A stretch of 64,000 bases of DNA from contig CAVRNI010000052.1 in NCBI GenBank assembly GCA_963722415.1, positions 1-64,000 of the forward strand, given 5' to 3'. This stretch comes from JALOLG01 sp963722415. Lineage in GTDB: Bacteria > Actinomycetota > Acidimicrobiia > Acidimicrobiales > Ilumatobacteraceae. Numbering within the stretch: position 1 is the stretch's first letter; each line of letters opens with the position of its first letter. This document shows, in pieces, positions 62,429 to 64,000 of this stretch. Below the pieces are notes generated by a model. The model ran no database searches. It saw nothing but the letters and a program-made list of their open reading frames with translations, and had not been told where the DNA came from. The position numbers and the translations under genes are program-made.

Positions 62429-64000
62429 GTGCTGGTCACCCAACCGCTGCTGAACAACTCGTCGGCTATCTGGAACGGCGCGGCGTGCGCCACGTCTTCG
62501 GACTCTGTGGACACACCAACATCGCGGTCCTCTCCGCCATGGCCGACAGCTCGATCGAGTTCGTCAACGTGCGGCATGAACAGGTCGCCGCGCATGCTGC
62601 CGACGGTTACACGCGGGTCACCGGACGGGCCTCGGTCGTTCTGAGCCACCTCAGCCCTGGTCTCACCAACGCGGCCACCGGCGTCGCCAATGCCGCCCTC
62701 GATTGCATCCCGATGGTGGTGATCGCAGGCGACGTGCCCTCCCACTACTTCGGCCGGCACCCCCACCAAGAGGTGAACCTGCACGCCGACGGTTCACAGT
62801 TCGAGATCTACCGACCATTCGTGAAACGGGCTTGGCGTGTCGACAGCGCAGCCCTCCTCCCCGAGGTCATCGAGAAGGCGTTCCTGCTCGCCGAGAACGG
62901 CCAGCCCGGGCCGGTGCTCGTCGATGTGCCGATGGACGTGTTCTCGCAGCCCATCGACCCAGCGCTGTTCGCCCGCCTCGACCACGGCACCAAGACGCTG
63001 CACCAGCCGTCTCTCGACGACGAGACAGCGGGCGCCATCGTCACCCGGCTCGCCGAGGCCCGACGTCCGGTCATCTACGCCGGCGGCGGTGTGCTGCTGT
63101 CGAGGGCCAGCGACGAGCTGCAGCGCTTCGTCGACCACATGGGCATCCCGGTCGCCCACAGCCTGATGGGTAAAGGCGTCCTCAGCGACGACCACCCGCT
63201 GGTGTTGGGCATGACCGGGTTCTGGGGCACACAGCTCGTCAACGACACCTGCCTCGCGGCCGACGTCATCTTCGCCATCGGGACCCGCTTCAAGGAAGCC
63301 GACAGCAGCTCCTGGTACCGGGACTACACGTTCAACATCCCCGACACCGCGCTGATCCACATCGACATCGAGCCGAGCGAGATCAGCCGCGCGTTCCCCA
63401 CCGAGATCGGCGCCGTTGCCGATGCCACCGCCGCGCTCAAGGTGCTCAACCGCGTCGCCCGCGAGCGGTACCCCGACGGCTTCGCCAATCCCGACGTGGT
63501 TCAGCGCATCAGCGAGTTCCGGGCTGCATTCGCCGACAGCAACGCGCCGATGGCCACCAGCGACGCCTTCCCGATGATGCCCGAGCGGATCCTCGCCGAG
63601 ACCCGCAGCGTGCTGCCCGACGACGCCTACATCACGACCGACGTGGGGTGGAACAAGAACGGCGTCGGCCAGCAGTTCCCGATCCGCACCCCAGGCACCG
63701 TGCTGACGCCGGGGGGGTTCGCAACCATGGGTTTCGGCCCGTCCGCCGCGATCGGTGCCAAGCTCGCCGCCCCCGACCGCACGGTCGTGTCGCTCGTGGG
63801 CGACGGAGGATTCGGCCAGAACCCGGCCATGCTCGCCACCGCGGTCGAACACGGCCTCGGCATCGTCTGGGTCGTCATGAACAACAACGCCTACGGCACC
63901 ATCGCCGGGCTGCAATTGGCCCATTTCGGTCTGACCTACGGCACCACGTTCCACGGCGACAGCGCCGACCCGGAGCTACTCCCGAACTATGCCGCCGTCG
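62425..64000 (+). CDS. ThDP-dependent enzyme (acetolactate-synthase/decarboxylase family), 3' end outside window
   Basis: About 525 residues are visible from ATG 62425 (overlap ATGA with the previous stop). The N-terminal Pyr domain has FGLCGHTNIAVLSAMADS and the catalytic-type Glu in NVRHEQVAAHAADGY; the middle domain has VIYAGGGVLL; the PP domain has SLVGDGGFGQNPAMLATAVE and VMNNNAYGTIAG, the GDG-x-NN thiamine motif. The subgroup is not assignable with certainty; it acts on a 2-oxo acid or a C-C bond next to a carbonyl. Its role with the citryl-CoA-lyase-like protein is inferred from coupling only. Confidence 0.85.
   Translation, partial: MSAGHPTAAEQLVGYLERRGVRHVFGLCGHTNIAVLSAMADSSIEFVNVRHEQVAAHAADGYTRVTGRASVVLSHLSPGLTNAATGVANAALDCIPMVVIAGDVPSHYFGRHPHQEVNLHADGSQFEIYRPFVKRAWRVDSAALLPEVIEKAFLLAENGQPGPVLVDVPMDVFSQPIDPALFARLDHGTKTLHQPSLDDETAGAIVTRLAEARRPVIYAGGGVLLSRASDELQRFVDHMGIPVAHSLMGKGVLSDDHPLVLGMTGFWGTQLVNDTCLAADVIFAIGTRFKEADSSSWYRDYTFNIPDTALIHIDIEPSEISRAFPTEIGAVADATAALKVLNRVARERYPDGFANPDVVQRISEFRAAFADSNAPMATSDAFPMMPERILAETRSVLPDDAYITTDVGWNKNGVGQQFPIRTPGTVLTPGGFATMGFGPSAAIGAKLAAPDRTVVSLVGDGGFGQNPAMLATAVEHGLGIVWVVMNNNAYGTIAGLQLAHFGLTYGTTFHGDSADPELLPNYAAV

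Noticed and set aside
1..64000. tRNA, rRNA or riboswitch genes
   Set aside because: I looked in all intergenic gaps and saw no cloverleaf, rRNA core or recognised aptamer; gaps are mostly under 170 bases.

Overview
This window is chromosomal DNA from a GC-rich actinobacterium. Supporting signs are a mycothiol synthase (mshD), a DUF3499-type Cys/His protein, a BTAD/SARP-type regulator, many GTG starts and near-continuous coding on both strands. Gene content and protein style are closest, from memory, to Acidimicrobiia (Ilumatobacter-like marine or soil lineages); this was not tested by a search. I found no rRNA, tRNA, CRISPR array, prophage or insertion sequence, and no gene-free stretch longer than 300 bases.

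Layout. 1-8 kb: AIM24-family protein, pyruvate phosphate dikinase, M50 protease, YgfZ, trpE, hisI, groES. 8-14.3 kb: small metabolic enzymes, then the histidine operon hisC-hisB-hisH-hisA-hisF on the minus strand, with several GTGA/ATGA stop-start overlaps. 14.4-22 kb: nth, mshD, rlmN, SPFH/NfeD pair, M23 peptidase, an ABC ATPase. 22.5-27 kb: a copper module (YcnI-like plus CopC-CopD fusion), a protein with glycine at every fifth residue, a ferritin-like protein. 27-31 kb: an FtsX-type permease with two different ATPases. 31-37 kb: a TetR/cupin pair and a probable 3-hydroxyproline catabolic pair (enolase-superfamily dehydratase plus Ldh-family reductase).

37-42.3 kb is the most unusual region. 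A small single-pass membrane protein with three near-identical repeats precedes a giant gene. Read through one apparent single-base frameshift, that gene encodes about 1600 residues: SARP-type DNA-binding and BTAD domains, a complete Ser/Thr kinase, a STAND-type NTPase, one membrane helix, and an extracellular sugar-type solute-binding domain. Both genes have direct repeats at 11-base spacing at a nearly identical distance upstream, as expected for SARP operators. It looks like a one-protein receptor-kinase-transcription factor.

42-51 kb: assorted enzymes, a fibronectin-III secreted protein, a DUF4062-STAND ATPase next to a GAF-PP2C phosphatase, and an old-yellow-enzyme homologue. 51.8-64 kb: a GntR-controlled locus. 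A branched-chain-amino-acid-type ABC importer (livKHMGF) runs in one operon with a shikimate-dehydrogenase-like and a Gfo/Idh/MocA dehydrogenase, facing a shikimate kinase-dehydroquinate synthase fusion. Divergently, a citryl-CoA-lyase-like and a ThDP enzyme form a second operon. The two promoters share a nearly identical 24-base element over their -10 boxes.

At least sixteen single-base frameshifts interrupt otherwise well-conserved genes (hisC, hisF, livH, nfeD and others). I read most of them as assembly or sequencing indels, not decay, and give gene coordinates across them.
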